Below are positions 37,060 through 48,732 of a stretch of 64,000 nucleotides of DNA, piece by piece. How positions within the stretch are numbered: the stretch's first letter is position 1; every line of letters begins with the position of its first letter. The position numbers and the translations under genes are program-made. The DNA is from Hyposmocoma kahamanoa (lineage: Eukaryota; Arthropoda; Insecta; Lepidoptera; Cosmopterigidae), in assembly GCF_003589595.1 (NCBI RefSeq), contig NW_020653856.1:3803574-3867573 (forward strand). Direction: 5' to 3'. Under the pieces are notes generated by a model. The model was not told where the DNA came from and did not search any database. It worked only from the letters and a program-made list of their open reading frames with translations.

Positions 37060-37668
37060 AAGATAAACCATTATCTTTTTAATAAATTGACGACTCGGTG
37101 GTCGAATGGTATTAACTTTGAAAAGTCAAGAATTTGATAATGACAAATATAAATGATATATTGTTTACCAAATCAATTGCCAAAAGTGAGTTAATTGAGA
37201 ACCGAACATTTCACCTTGACACAGTTTTATTGTAATAAATATGGCAACAACACATTAGCGGCTGCCAGTTTATTATCTCGTCATTAAAAATCTTACTCTG
37301 TTTATAATTTTTCATCATTATTATCGAACTTGAATAAATTTAAGATTTTTAGATTTAAAAATTCAGTTTTCTTACTTTAAGGTTCTTACTTAAATTATTT
37401 GTGCCTTTACTGTTGTTTATGGTTTTATTCTTATGCAGTTTATTTTGAGTATGTTACCCTTATTGTGTGAAATTTAACTGTAAGATATACAAAGATTTTT
37501 AATATAAGTACTTACGTGTTAACAATAACTGTCTTATTGTAATGCATTAATTTTAAAATTGGACGATATTTTAACATATTTTTTCCAAATGTAATGTTAA
37601 TTAGTCGTTATCAGTGACACCCACGAAAAGAATTGGCCTGGCCCTATAACGCACCATATGAACGTCAC
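37060..37668. other. Intergenic, nothing recognised
   Basis: AT-rich DNA between two mobile elements; no ORF. Confidence 0.6.
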
Positions 37669-37670
37669 AA

Positions 37671-38202
37671 CTAGAGTTGCAACAAATATTCGGTAACTAT
37701 TCGGCATTCGGTATTCGTACAGTGAACAAGTAAAGAAGAACATCGAAGAGAACAGCTTTAAAGGGATCAAGGAGCTGGCTATGAACCGTGAGGAGTGTTC
37801 ACTGACAAGAGCCTTATACATATAGGATGATCATGATGATTCGGCTATTTGGCTCGTTTTTTGCTATTCGGTCGAATACCGAATATTGCATCACTATTCG
37901 ACCGAATATCAAATGCCTAGAAACAGGAGGAAGAATATTAAAAAAAACAATAAATTATCATGTACTTCGTTATATATTTTTTTAATAAAGTACTTTTATT
38001 AATTACTGAGTATACATTGTAAGTTATTTTTCTAAGAAAGAATCAACGCGATTGGCGAAGCGTAGTAATAATGAGCCAATCAGAAAGCGAGTGCGCGATT
38101 ATTATTAGTTATCATTATAAGTGCGTTAATCAATCCGAATAGTTTGAACGAATATTCGGCTCAACAACCACGTTCTTGGCGTGAGGCTGAATATACTATT
38201 TG
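37671..38202. mobile_element. TTGCAACAAATA-ended element rich in ATTCGG motifs
   Basis: Inverted 12-bp ends TTGCAACAAATA / TATTTGTTGCAA. The interior repeats ATTCGG/CCGAAT many times (37690-37920, 38140-38160). A short LINE-like coding remnant (about 37735-37830; MNREECSLTRALYI) lies inside. Confidence 0.6.
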
Positions 38203-38204
38203 TT

Positions 38205-39390
38205 GCAATATTAAACGCAACACAAATTTAGATTTTAAAAAAATATATGAATTTTCGTCCAATTTTTAACATGTTAACGTTATTGAAAACAAACGCCTGT
38301 CCGAAAATTATAAGCAATAACCTGTAACTTCATAGTAAGTAACAATAATATGTATAAATACATAATAACATTATATTAAAGTTTTTATACTGTTATAGTT
38401 TTGAAAAGTATCCTGCCAAATCTCTAATTGTCCATTAAAAATTGTATTTGCTTTAAAAAGGTTTATTAACAGATGCTTATAATTTCTTATATGACGAAAA
38501 TATTATAGCTGATTACATGCTAATGTATACAAATTTTGAATTGGTATTTAAATGACAATGGTGTTCTAAAAACTTTGTTCTCGATGTTTCCACCGTATTG
38601 CATGGTTCGATTGGTTGTACCATGTTTGGTTTGGTGGTTCACTCGGGACCGCACCCGGTTCGACCTGATGGAGCTATTAGTCTCATTTAATCGCAAAGGA
38701 CCTGGTTGGTATACAATAAGAAACATGTTCCAAATGCGAATTCCTTTTGTGTCGTTGCCAAATGTTTACGGACAATCTTTATTTTTCTTAACATTATATA
38801 TAAGATGAAAGCTGCTGGTTTTCTTTCGTCTAGTCAAAGGGCGTAACGACCACACTTTTCTAGAAGTATTCCTATTTTAAACATAATGTAACCATTTTTA
38901 AATTAACAGCAAATTAAGGTCGTCTTTAGCGTCGACAATTGATGTTTTAACGGATTTTTAAAAACCCGCAGTTATTTAATTTGGTCGTATAGTTTTTCTT
39001 TCGGCCTCCGTTTTCTCTCTTATATTATCAATTATCGTGTTAAGTTACTTATGTTGACACAGACAGTGGAAAATGAAATTTTGTATCAAGCTGTGTTGAA
39101 TATTTTTCAAAATATTATAATTTAGAAAAATGTGGTCTTACCATTACCAGGTTTTGATTGTCACATGGGATAGTAAGTTATTTTCTAAGCACAATTAAAC
39201 ATATAGATGTGTTAAATTTTATATACTTTTATGTAACACATAGTTTACCTTCGCTGTAGCTTAAGTTGCAAACTGTTTGAAAGTTTTGTAATACATATTA
39301 TAATATTCTTCAGTGCAACTAAAATGATAAAAATATAGTGCATTTTCAAATAAACTTTGGGTTTGTTTTTCCCCTGCTCCTTTACCTTCA
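38205..39390. other. Intergenic, nothing recognised
   Basis: Opposed open frames at 38520-38808 overlap each other and carry no recognised motif. AT-rich otherwise. Confidence 0.5.
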
Positions 39391-39394
39391 TGAA

Positions 39395-39535
39395 AATTTA
39401 ACTCGCGCCTATTCGCTCTCAAGGTGAGAGTGAATAGGCTTTATTTAGGTGTGTATGCCATCTAAATAAAGCCTATTCCATCGTTGACCTTACCGTCATT
39501 TTCAATCACGCAAGATGGAGGTGAAATGCGTACTT
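39395..39535 (+). repeat. LINE-B 3' end with internal palindrome
   Basis: AAGGTGAGAGTGAATAGGC, then a perfect 16-bp inverted repeat (39433-39448 / 39462-39477) and the GATGGAGGTGAAATGCG end. Confidence 0.75.
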
Positions 39536-40074
39536 TTCTCTGTTAATAAAAAAATATTTAAATGACATGAAGTTCATGAATCAGTGATGGGACACTGTCA
39601 GTGAATCGAGAACAACTTTCAACCGATTGATTCTCTTGACGGTACAAAATCTTCGAAATTATGAGCACAGCACCATAGCGAAGCTTGCAAATATTGCAGA
39701 ATTCTAAACTGACAACATATTCGAAACCAAATTGAAGTCTATCTTGCTAAATCGGTGCTATTACAGTGTGCTACTTACACTCCATGTACTCAACTCTTTC
39801 ATAAAGTAACAGTACACTTTCGTGCTAATTTTATATCTATTTTAAGTACTTTAACTTAGTCTATACTAACTTGTTTAAGTTATTAGAAAGAACCGATTAT
39901 TTGCTACACACCATTAACACGACCGAGCCAATTACACATACATATTTATGTTAACGGCAATGTGAATAATTCCGAGATTCTATAAAATTCCTAGTCATTC
40001 TATACAATACCAAGTAATCTTCTTAAAAAGCTTCTTTAAGCAATGAATATAATAAGTAGTTATTATTTTTGTAA

Positions 40075-40495
40075 CTATTATACACATTTCCTAGGCATGG
40101 TATGGATATAGGTTTGCGTTTCCAAGCTGAGTCGAAAATTATTATGGAAATTATTATTATTCAATATTTTTTCAAAATTTACCGGGGGTAATTTGTGCAA
40201 ATCTTTTGCAACAAATATCGGTAATTTAGCAGTGCTGGTGTTCTTAATAAGCCTAATTATATCCTCAATATCACGCTCAGCCTTGTCTTTTCTTCTTGAA
40301 ATATATTTTTCACCACCATCCACGGATTCATATAGCAATTTCTCGTCTGCTCCACTGCTTCAACAGAAAAGCCCGTCAAGCATATTCGCACCAAACTGAC
40401 ATCATCCATAACATTGTGCTTGTTCTGTATAAACGCTAGCACCTCGTTGATTACAATATTGCACGATACACATTTCACTACATTTGACGTCATAT
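40075..40495 (-). pseudogene. Degenerate ORF with CVSC motif, LINE-associated ORF1-like
   Basis: Frame 1 (40493-40290) begins MTSNVVKCVSCNIVINEVL and continues VRICLTGF; frame 2 (40330-40115) encodes RDIEDIIRLIKNT and PIFVAKDLHKLPPVNFE. The two parts need one frameshift near 40300-40340. I recall similar proteins as repeated lepidopteran ORFs but cannot place the family firmly. Confidence 0.5.
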
Positions 40496-40624
40496 TCTCA
40501 GCGTAAGGTGGCCCTCACACGCGCGCGCACGCAACAGCGCTCGCGACACGACTCAGATTCGATTATTACCTGAAACAAACAAAAATTAATGTTCCCAAAA
40601 GTGTAATGGGTGCTTGGTTCCAAT

Positions 40625-41026
40625 CATCGAGTATATAACCAGAAATAGAGACGAAATAAGGGTCATCCAACCCTGGCAACTCATCAGGCAAATGGGCCTT
40701 ATATTAACTGACCTCTGTGTACGTCTATTCTAAAAATATTCTGCATTTATTGTAACAAAGATAATATCTCATAACTACGTGGGGCCGTTCCATTCGGTGC
40801 TGCGAAAAAACAGCAAAACATCTAATTACAAAACAAACTGAATCACATTTCGTCGGTTATTAAATACGTAACTTTTCAATTTTCGTCCATTAAAGCAAAG
40901 CTCAACTTAAACTGGTCGTTTTGAAGTTAAACAATTGATGACATCCGTCAACTGTTTCGAATTCGGGCTGGCCAATCGCAGCTTATTTGACACCGTCGTA
41001 GTTTTCAAACAAATTAAATGACATTT
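40625..41026. mobile_element. CATCGAG-type TIR element, second copy, one end lost
   Basis: It has the CATCGAGTATATAACCAG end, then an interior matching 60561-61046 in reverse orientation (for example the tactcac/attcgaattcgg and gtcgtagttttcaaa blocks). The distal inverted end is missing. Confidence 0.7.
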
Positions 41027-41139
41027 CCCGCCAAAAAAATAATTAAAATTTATATGTTATAGTTTAATATAAACACTTGGACACTTTCTCAAATATATTT
41101 AAAAATAAAATGGAAAAAATAATTTCATAGGAAATGAAA

Positions 41140-41345
41140 CTATTTTTCCGGATTTAAATCGGGTAGGTATATTTGTTTTTCAAACAAACCTGAGACCTTT
41201 ACAATGGTCCCATGACTTTTGTAAAAGGTCCGAAACGTTGGTTTGTTTGGATAAACAAAATTATAGGCGATTTAGACCCGAAAAATAGTTTAACTTCCTA
41301 TCTTTAACAATTGCGAAAACCTAATAAGTCGATACACCATCACTT
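41140..41345. mobile_element. Foldback element, copy 2
   Basis: Inverted arms (GAAACTATTTTTCCGGATTT / AGACCCGAAAAATAGTTT) with inner CAAACAAACC / GGTTTGTTTG pairing and a GTAAAAGGTCCGAAACG centre, then the common tail. Confidence 0.7.
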
Positions 41346-41859
41346 TTATACATTGCCTAATGCGCGTTGGGCATTGTATAGAATACCTAGACCCAGCGTA
41401 TAATAGAATTTATTTCATACATTGCCTGACCGTTTTAGGCATTGTATTGAATACCGGATTACATACATTGCCGATAACACATACGTACCTATCCGAATAG
41501 ATACAAGCGCAGCCAAGTTACCGCCGACGAATTTTGTAATGGACGGGGAAACGGTAGGTATAGTTACATTGCAATAAAACATGTTTTGTATGGTTTACAT
41601 TTTGTACAGTACAAAAACCAATGAAGTAAGTTTATACTTGGTAATTACCTACGTAATACCTGTACTAACATTGTTTGCAATAAATAAATAAAATTTCTAG
41701 CCAGCGGTTATCGCGCGCCAAGTAAGAAAACCTCAGATTCTATTCCCGAACAAGCAATTTGAAAATGGAACACTTCCGGGAGGTGATCGCGGATCTTCAA
41801 AATGATTATGTTTTTCACAATCATAGACATAAACTCAATGCCAAATTTCTCAATTAAAG

Positions 41860-42590
41860 ACCTGATGCTAAGTGACATGCCTTACACCCACAACAGTTGC
41901 AGTTCCACTCAGACCTTTAAAACCTGAGGGGCACAACCACTGAACACCTCACTCTGAGACATAAAGTTAAACCGTTTAAACCATTTATTTACCACACACA
42001 GTAATACGAACAGAACGTAATAATATAACAATATTATTGGAACAGCATCAGTGCGTGGAAGGAACAGGGTCATTTAATCCTTGTGGCTGTATACAACGTG
42101 GTACTGATTTTCAGCCTGACCTTGTTGACACTTCGTTTTTCAACATAATCCAATTTAACTGCACCACTGTCACGATAAACATCGAATACTAATAATAATA
42201 TCTGTTTAAATTATTAATAACATCAAATACACAAACAACAAAGTTTATGTAAACGTCAGGAAGTTTTCAATAAAAAGGTCAAAGTAAATCACACACAATC
42301 TTGTGATTGTGTGTAATTAACGTCTCAATCTCAACAAGAATGACAAATGCCAAGTGATGATTATAAAAAAAAATGCGTTACGGTGTAGTTGAAACTTAAT
42401 ACTACTTTTACTTAGCGGTAAATTTGCTATTATAAATTACTAGGCGCAGACAAATTAACGGGACTAAACAGTTGACAGTCTTAGTCTATAAAACCGGAAC
42501 GCAGCAATGCTCATGTTACGACTTGGCGGCAGAAATAAAATAACAGTACTTTCGTGGAGGAACTCTTTACGCTCTACTGCTTATTGAAAT
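41860..42590 (-). repeat. SINE1 split by about 0.5 kb of unrelated DNA
   Basis: 41865-41965 holds the 3' half (CAGTTGCAGTTCCACTCAG) and 42478-42585 the 5' half (CGGAACGCAGCAATGCTC ... GGAGGAACTCTTTACGC). The intervening AT-rich 0.5 kb is unidentified. Confidence 0.65.
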
Positions 42591-43600
42591 AATTAAGATC
42601 ACAAAACTTCCTTACGTTTTCTGTCGCAGCAATGACAGATTTTTACGAACAAATAATTAATTTATTTATCTACACACATATGTGTACGATAAACCCTCTA
42701 TGATGTGTTCAAAAACCGCAAATTACGAACAGCTTAAAGGTAAACTGTTTTGTTAGAACAAATTTCTTATCTGTGAAAATGTTATTATTGCTACTTATTA
42801 CATTCAAATTTCGAACATTTCTGAAAAACAAAACAATTTACTTCGTCCTCAATTCTAATATCACTCGAGATGAAGTTTTATTTGAAATTAAATTTCATAC
42901 GTTACTTGATATCGAACGATATGATAGTTGGGGCCGACTCTACATAGTTCATCTATGAACTTAGATTATTATTCTAAGTCTATGAATTTAAAAAAAAACT
43001 GCTCTAATATTTTTTTGCATTATTTTACTAATAATTACTGCTAATAGCTCTGATCAATGCCGCAATGACGGTCATAACATGCAGTTCCTGAACACATCAT
43101 AGAGAGCTTATAATATGTGTATAGATAAAGCAGTGTATGTAACTGTATCTAATTAGGCATTAAAACACTCGTGTGAAGTTTTGAAAAACCCACTCGTTTT
43201 TAAAAATACCTTTGATTATGTAAACAGTCACATAAACTACTATTTCGAGTAAACATTCTATTTCAATATATAAAATAAAGCTATAACAATAAGCCCTTTT
43301 TATTACTTACAGTCTTTCTAGCTAATATATTCATAAAGTCGTCATATAAACCTCTTAACCTTAAACCTCTTTTATCACTTTTCTCATCAAATTCATAGTA
43401 CTATTATATAGATAAATTTTTACAATATTATATTACACGACTTAATTATTCTATGAAACTTCAGTTGACCTTGACAAATGAAACATTTGCTTCTGATACG
43501 AAGTGGTACGAGTTATTCACGACAGTGACGTATCAATTTATGACTCACAGCCTAAACAAGACCAAGGCAGAGACTGAACAGTTATTTCGTCGAGTTTGTT
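42590..43600. other. AT-rich region upstream of tRNA-Asp
   Basis: No ORF with motif, no repeat placed. The similar CTATGATGTGTTCA and its inverse (42698, 43093) bracket about 0.4 kb, a possible decayed foldback. Confidence 0.4.
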
Positions 43601-43604
43601 AACA

Positions 43605-43676
43605 TCCGCGGTAGTATAGTGGTTAGTATCCCCGCCTGTCACGCGGGAGACCGGGGTTCGATTCCCCGCCGCGGAG
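43605..43676 (+). tRNA. tRNA-Asp (GTC)
   Basis: A complete 72-nt cloverleaf. The acceptor TCCGCGG pairs with CCGCGGA, followed by discriminator G. The D arm contains the A box (TAGTATAGTGG), the anticodon stem is CCCGC/GCGGG with loop CTGTCAC (anticodon GTC at 43638-43640), and the T arm is CGGGG-TTCGATT-CCCCG with a perfect B box. A T6 run at 43683-43688 is a Pol III terminator. Unlike the SINE heads in this window it has no SINE body after it. Confidence 0.96.
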
Positions 43677-43682
43677 AACACC

Positions 43683-43688
43683 TTTTTT
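43683..43688 (+). terminator. Pol III T6 terminator of tRNA-Asp
   Basis: A run of six T starting 7 nt after the tRNA, with further T runs downstream. Confidence 0.85.
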
Positions 43689-44348
43689 CGTTTTTCTCTT
43701 TTTTTTTCATTTTTTATATTAATTATAAATATTTACTCCATTTAATTTTCACTTTACACAAAACCTATAACGATTTATTCGTAAGTACAAACGCGGTACC
43801 TAGAGATTATAGAAAGCAATTCAGCTGTTAAGCCGAGACTTAATACGGGACATTCAGGGACCCATATGTCCAGTAAACACATGGATTTATTTGGGCGCGA
43901 TACACAAGTCGCTAAAGAATATTCAGTGACCTTTTATAATATCTATAAGTATGCAAAAAAACTGCACCGTAGTTGATGTGATGTAATTAAAAAGATATCC
44001 ATCGCCCTTTTTAACATAAAACAAATGTGTCAGAAGTGTAACAAACCGCAGCAGTGGCTATAAATCTTTTTGTCCTACCTTTTTCCTTTATAATCTTTCT
44101 ATTCAAGTTCTAAATTTGTTTTTGCGTACCTATATACTAAATCTATGGTTTTTCCCGTCTTTTATGACTTGTTTGTTACTCTGAATGAATGAATAAAGTA
44201 TTTTTCAATGCACATGACAAAATTGCAATGACAAGGACAAAGCCGAACAGTAAATCACAGATTAAGCTAATGCGGAACAGGCGGCCTTATTGCTAAGTAG
44301 CACTTTCTTCCAGGCAACAACATAAGGATCAATTTAAGAGCTGGAAAA

Positions 44349-44681
44349 CATTGACTTACAAATAAATGGACGACGGGTCTAATACAAATATATATCAATA
44401 CAATCTATATCTATAAGTCTAATAAAAATATACATAAAAATACAAAAACCACGAAAAAAATGTCCCAAGTCAACCTATTTAAACGTAGTGACATGTAAAG
44501 GAATATGAAAAGGCTTTTAAATTGTAATGTCATCGCAGTACTGTCTAATTTTGCTTGCTTCGCTGTCAGTCAAACAAACGAAGACTAAAGCGTGAATGAC
44601 GCTCTGTATACAATTTTAACGCCCTATAAGTTCGGACACTTTTTAGCGCGGACCCGACGTCCATATAATTGTAAGTCAATG
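44349..44681. mobile_element. hAT-like MITE, copy 4, with internal AT-rich expansion
   Basis: 333 bp; perfect target duplication ctggaaaa. About 50 bp of tata/aataaaa-type sequence is inserted near 44390-44445. Confidence 0.9.
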
Positions 44682-44834
44682 CTGGAAAAGGTTTTTATTC
44701 TGTTGTATTGGCGCCCGGATTTCTGTACAATTACTAATATTGTTGAATAAATTCTGTACCAAATATTAATTAGTGACTTCACGCGAGTGGAAATTCTTGT
44801 CAATTGAGAGGTCCATGTTGTTATATGAGTTCAT

Positions 44835-45115
44835 CCAGGGAAGTACTGCCACGTTACCTATTTCTGCCGCCAAGCAGTAATGTGAGCCTTACTGCGTTTA
44901 GGTTTAGAACGCAGTAAGGCACACATTAGCTAGGCTGCTGGTGAAATTACAGGCACATGGGACTTGTCAACTTATGTCTCAGGGTGACGGGTGCAGCGGC
45001 GGAGCCCCTAAGATCGTTACGATTCAAAGCTCTGAGTGACTGCAACTGTTATGGACAGGAGTATCGCTTACCAACAGGCGCACAATTTGTTCGTACCATC
45101 ACTTGATATTATAAA
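44835..45115 (+). repeat. SINE1 with internal hairpin
   Basis: Full-length copy carrying a 13-bp perfect inverted repeat (44886-44898 / 44908-44920) absent from other copies. Confidence 0.85.
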
Positions 45116-45897
45116 AAAAATAACCGAACAGGCGAGAGTTACACTGTTTGTCTTGTTATATAACCCAGTAATCTAAATAGCGCTTTAGTTATACGAAGTT
45201 TGATAAATTCAATGCCCGTGTGTGTAACACTTAACCGAGCACGCAATTTAACAAAGCGCTGGCCAACCAGCTGTTTGTCATTGCAGACTTAATGTTCTCG
45301 TATTGTTGTTATATTGACACCACTTTAAGTAGTTAAAGTTTCGTTTTCTACCGTATATCTTTATGTTTAATGTTTATTATGGTCTTCTGAATTGGATAAG
45401 TGCACGATGACTGTTTTTTTGCTAAGTCTGTAAAGAACTACGACGCCAGACTTAAGCACTTCAAGTTGGTATCATTATCGTATCGCAGGCACAATCTCGA
45501 CAATCTGTTCTCCTTTAAGCATTCTTTAGATTGAACCTCGAGCGAATCTAGAGACACAACTTTTCACCTCACTATAGCGAAGAAAATAGTGGATGATAGA
45601 GAACAGTTACACTCTAACAAATCAGTTTTATTCATTCGAACATCAAAAAATAATTTATTAAACAAAATTAGTTAACATTGTCAATTTAATGTCAACAATA
45701 ATAAGAATAAAATACACGAACGGATTTATGTTACGTAAATAATGTTCGACAAATCGTGTAGTTTTTTTTTTATCGAAAGAAAAAGTTAGGTCCATCGTCA
45801 AGTTCGAATTTCAAAAACGCTTTTGTAATGAGTACAAAGCCTTTCCGAGCTAGTGAGGTGAAAAGGTTATTTATAATGTTTTTCTAATTTCATGTTA

Positions 45898-47569
45898 GGT
45901 AAATGTCCCAGTGGTTGACGCTTTTTGACGAAAAATTACATGTTTTGCCAAAAAAATACTTAATTATCAGTCATACTGACTACCTAGAAATGTAAACATA
46001 TTTAACGGTTTGTCTTTTATCTTCTAGAAACCATACAATTTTAAATTACTATAGCATTATTAAAATATTCCAGTTTTCAGCAACCTCTAAAAATGTACCA
46101 GTGTATGACAAAAATTCCGATGTCCCAATGGTTGACTTACGGCAAAGTAAGATCATAGTACCAGTATTTGACAGAACGTTATGTTAAGATTCATAGTTAT
46201 TTGACTGGATTGACTTCTTTATAACAATAAATAATAAAAGAACCAAAAACATAATCAATCGAGATGCTTTTATTAAAATTAATAATAAATGTTTGCAAGA
46301 TACTTATAGAAAGATGAAACTTGAATTAACATATGTAGTTTTAAATGACATTAAAAATATTTTCATCGTGCATCGATAAGAATCCCTTTAGACACTTCGC
46401 CAGTCACCTTCAATACATCATCTTCCGAATAATGTAACATCCTTGGTGGCATTTTCTCATTGCAATATACCTGTAACCAATAGTTGACACTAGTTAAGTC
46501 CTATTGTTTGACATCTCAACGTACGACTGTCAAGCATTGGGTCCCCTTAGTAAAACAGTCTTTGACACCCATTTCAAACACTACTCAAACTACCCATATA
46601 AACTTGCCACTAACAGAGTGATCCAAACTATATACTTCGTCGTTACCAAATGGTCGAAATTAAGTCTTAAAAAATATTCCTTTGTACTAGTGCTTGACAT
46701 GGGTGTCAACTACTACTGAACGTTGAAATTTTGCAAAAGTGTTTGACAGCCCTCTAAAATAAAATATAAACGATATACATCAATAAGCACACACAAAACA
46801 AATTGTTTGTACAGTTATCTAATAGTTTTAATATACACTTACCGATAATTAATAGAATTCCGACTAATAAACGCGCTCACACTACTCGAAGTCTTAATGA
46901 TTTTTGTAAGAACACCAACGCACTTTCATCTCGGGTTACCTGTACGCAAGAACAGTTGCTAAATTGATAATCTTAGTACTAAAAAAAACCGACCTCAAAA
47001 GTACGTGGAATTACAGCGCGCAAACCCGGATTCATCCCCTAGTTCGCCACTATACGGAACTTGACACAGGAGATAATAAAAATCGGTTCTCACTACTCAA
47101 AGTATATTGAGAGAAAAACGCCTTGAATTGGAAAATAGCAAAATCAACCATTAAAATAATTGCTCCTTATAATAAAATTTAGGCGCTATTTATAAAAATG
47201 AATCTTCATGCGTGAACAGCCACCCTTAGAGGTGGATGATTTTCTTCAAAATTAAATAGTACCACTATTGTGGAGGTACCCTCTTCCCAACAAAAAAGAA
47301 TCATCAAAATCAGTTCACAAATACCGAAGTTATCGCGTAACATACATACAAAAAAACATACAGTCGAATTGAGAATCTCCTCCTTTTTTTTAAGCCGGTT
47401 AAAAAAATATTAAGTGAATCGATGAAAGCTTCTAAACGGAATTCATATTATGCCATTACTGATACATTTAACACGGTTTTGTAGTTCTATCAATATCTCT
47501 TTTCTTATTTAAAAAAAAAGTTCAAAAGTGTCATACATTGGGACAGTGTCAAAGATTGATACACTTACC
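45898..47569. mobile_element. 1.67-kb TIR element, TTA target duplication, dispersed TGTCCCAATGnTTGAC motif
   Basis: The ends GGTAAATGTCCCAGTGGTTG and its near inverse are flanked by TTA (45895-45897, 47570-47572), which fits PIF/Harbinger-type insertion. About eleven degenerate copies of a 16-nt motif lie inside (45904, 46094, 46121, 46158, 46473, 46497, 46683 and 46733 forward; 46529, 47530 and 47548 reversed). It is interrupted by an R4 repeat at 46970-47405. No intact transposase. Confidence 0.7.
46970..47405 (+). repeat. R4 repeat, inserted in the 45898-47569 element
   Basis: Near full length, from the AGTACTAAAAAAAACCGACC start to a GTTAAAAAAA end. Confidence 0.8.
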
Positions 47570-47574
47570 TTATT

Positions 47575-48235
47575 AAAAAAATATATAAAATAAATAATAA
47601 TATTCCTTTACAAATCACATGTACACACGATTTTGGTAAAATAAAAATTGTTCAGGAGAGGATGTTTTGCCATAACTTACAAGACTTAAAGCAATATTTC
47701 ACATATCGCACATGACAACTAACATATAATACTATGAGATAATACTTTATCTCAAAAGGCTTCAATTTATATTAATATTACCTATTTAGTTTCCATGCTA
47801 CAGTATTGTCCCGTCACTTTGAAATGTAATCGTATATGAATGACACATCACTAAAGCGAAATTTTGGAGATAAATTATTAATATAACGCCATTTTTGATA
47901 TAATACTATGTTAGTTGTCAAGTGCGACATCCACTTTGAAAACTCACAAAAGAACAGACTCAAAAATGTAAGAAAACAAAACTAAATTGTTCTGCTACAA
48001 AGAAATAATAGGCAGACCGAAATAACAAACGATAAAGATTGCAATTACTTTAAATACAGATTATCCATTTCCCGGTCACAGATTTGGATTAGGGCGGCGT
48101 CATACTAACGAAATGTTGTTGTGTGATAATTATTCATAGAATAACAATATTAACATTACTAGACAAATACACAAATTGCTTTTTGCATTATTTAGTAGCA
48201 GTAGAGCGCCTTGTGAAAGAGTGAAGTATAGTAAT
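47575..48235. other. Intergenic, nothing recognised
   Basis: AT-rich; no ORF above 60 codons. Confidence 0.6.
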
Positions 48236-48730
48236 GAGTTAAATTTTTATTGAATTGATATTCAATTATTTTTTGTGAAATTACTCCACTAGTTTGTGTG
48301 TTATAATTATTAATACAAATATCGAACACTCAGAAAAAACACTCAGAAAAAATTCCTTCGATCCGGTCGGATTCGTACCGACGTCTTCTTGCATACCGTG
48401 TCAGACGCTATACCAACTAAGCCACGGAACGAACCAACGGACCTCACGAATTTTTCTATGTGCTTGCGTCGTGTCTTTGTACTTGGTCTTTCAACGACTT
48501 TTTAGTCGTAGAGCCATCTATGAGAAATCTATGACAGGTTTATCACCCAGTTAGTACCTTTACAACTACCAGTCCTGGCGAGAGATGTCGCTATTCACTG
48601 TATGAATTAAATTTTTATTGAATTGATATTCAATTATTTTTTGTGAAATTACTCCACTAATTTGTTATAATTATTAATACAAAGATCGAACACTCAGAAA
48701 AACACTCAGAAAAAATTCCTTCGATCCGGT
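48236..48730 (-). repeat. SINE2, 1.3-unit tandem arrangement
   Basis: A ~120-bp block (TTTTTATTGAATTGATATTC ... TTCCTTCGATCCGGTC) occurs at 48242-48365 and again at 48605-48728, either side of one tRNA head and body. Confidence 0.8.
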
Positions 48731-48732
48731 CT

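Noticed and set aside
41180..41250. Hammerhead-ribozyme-like core (CTGAGA, stem, CCGAAACG)
   Set aside because: The CUGAUGA core lacks one base, the outer arms pair directly with each other, and there is no cleavage-site strand; the other copies lack the pattern.
43619..43831. Open frame across tRNA-Asp
   Set aside because: It is a shadow of the tRNA gene.
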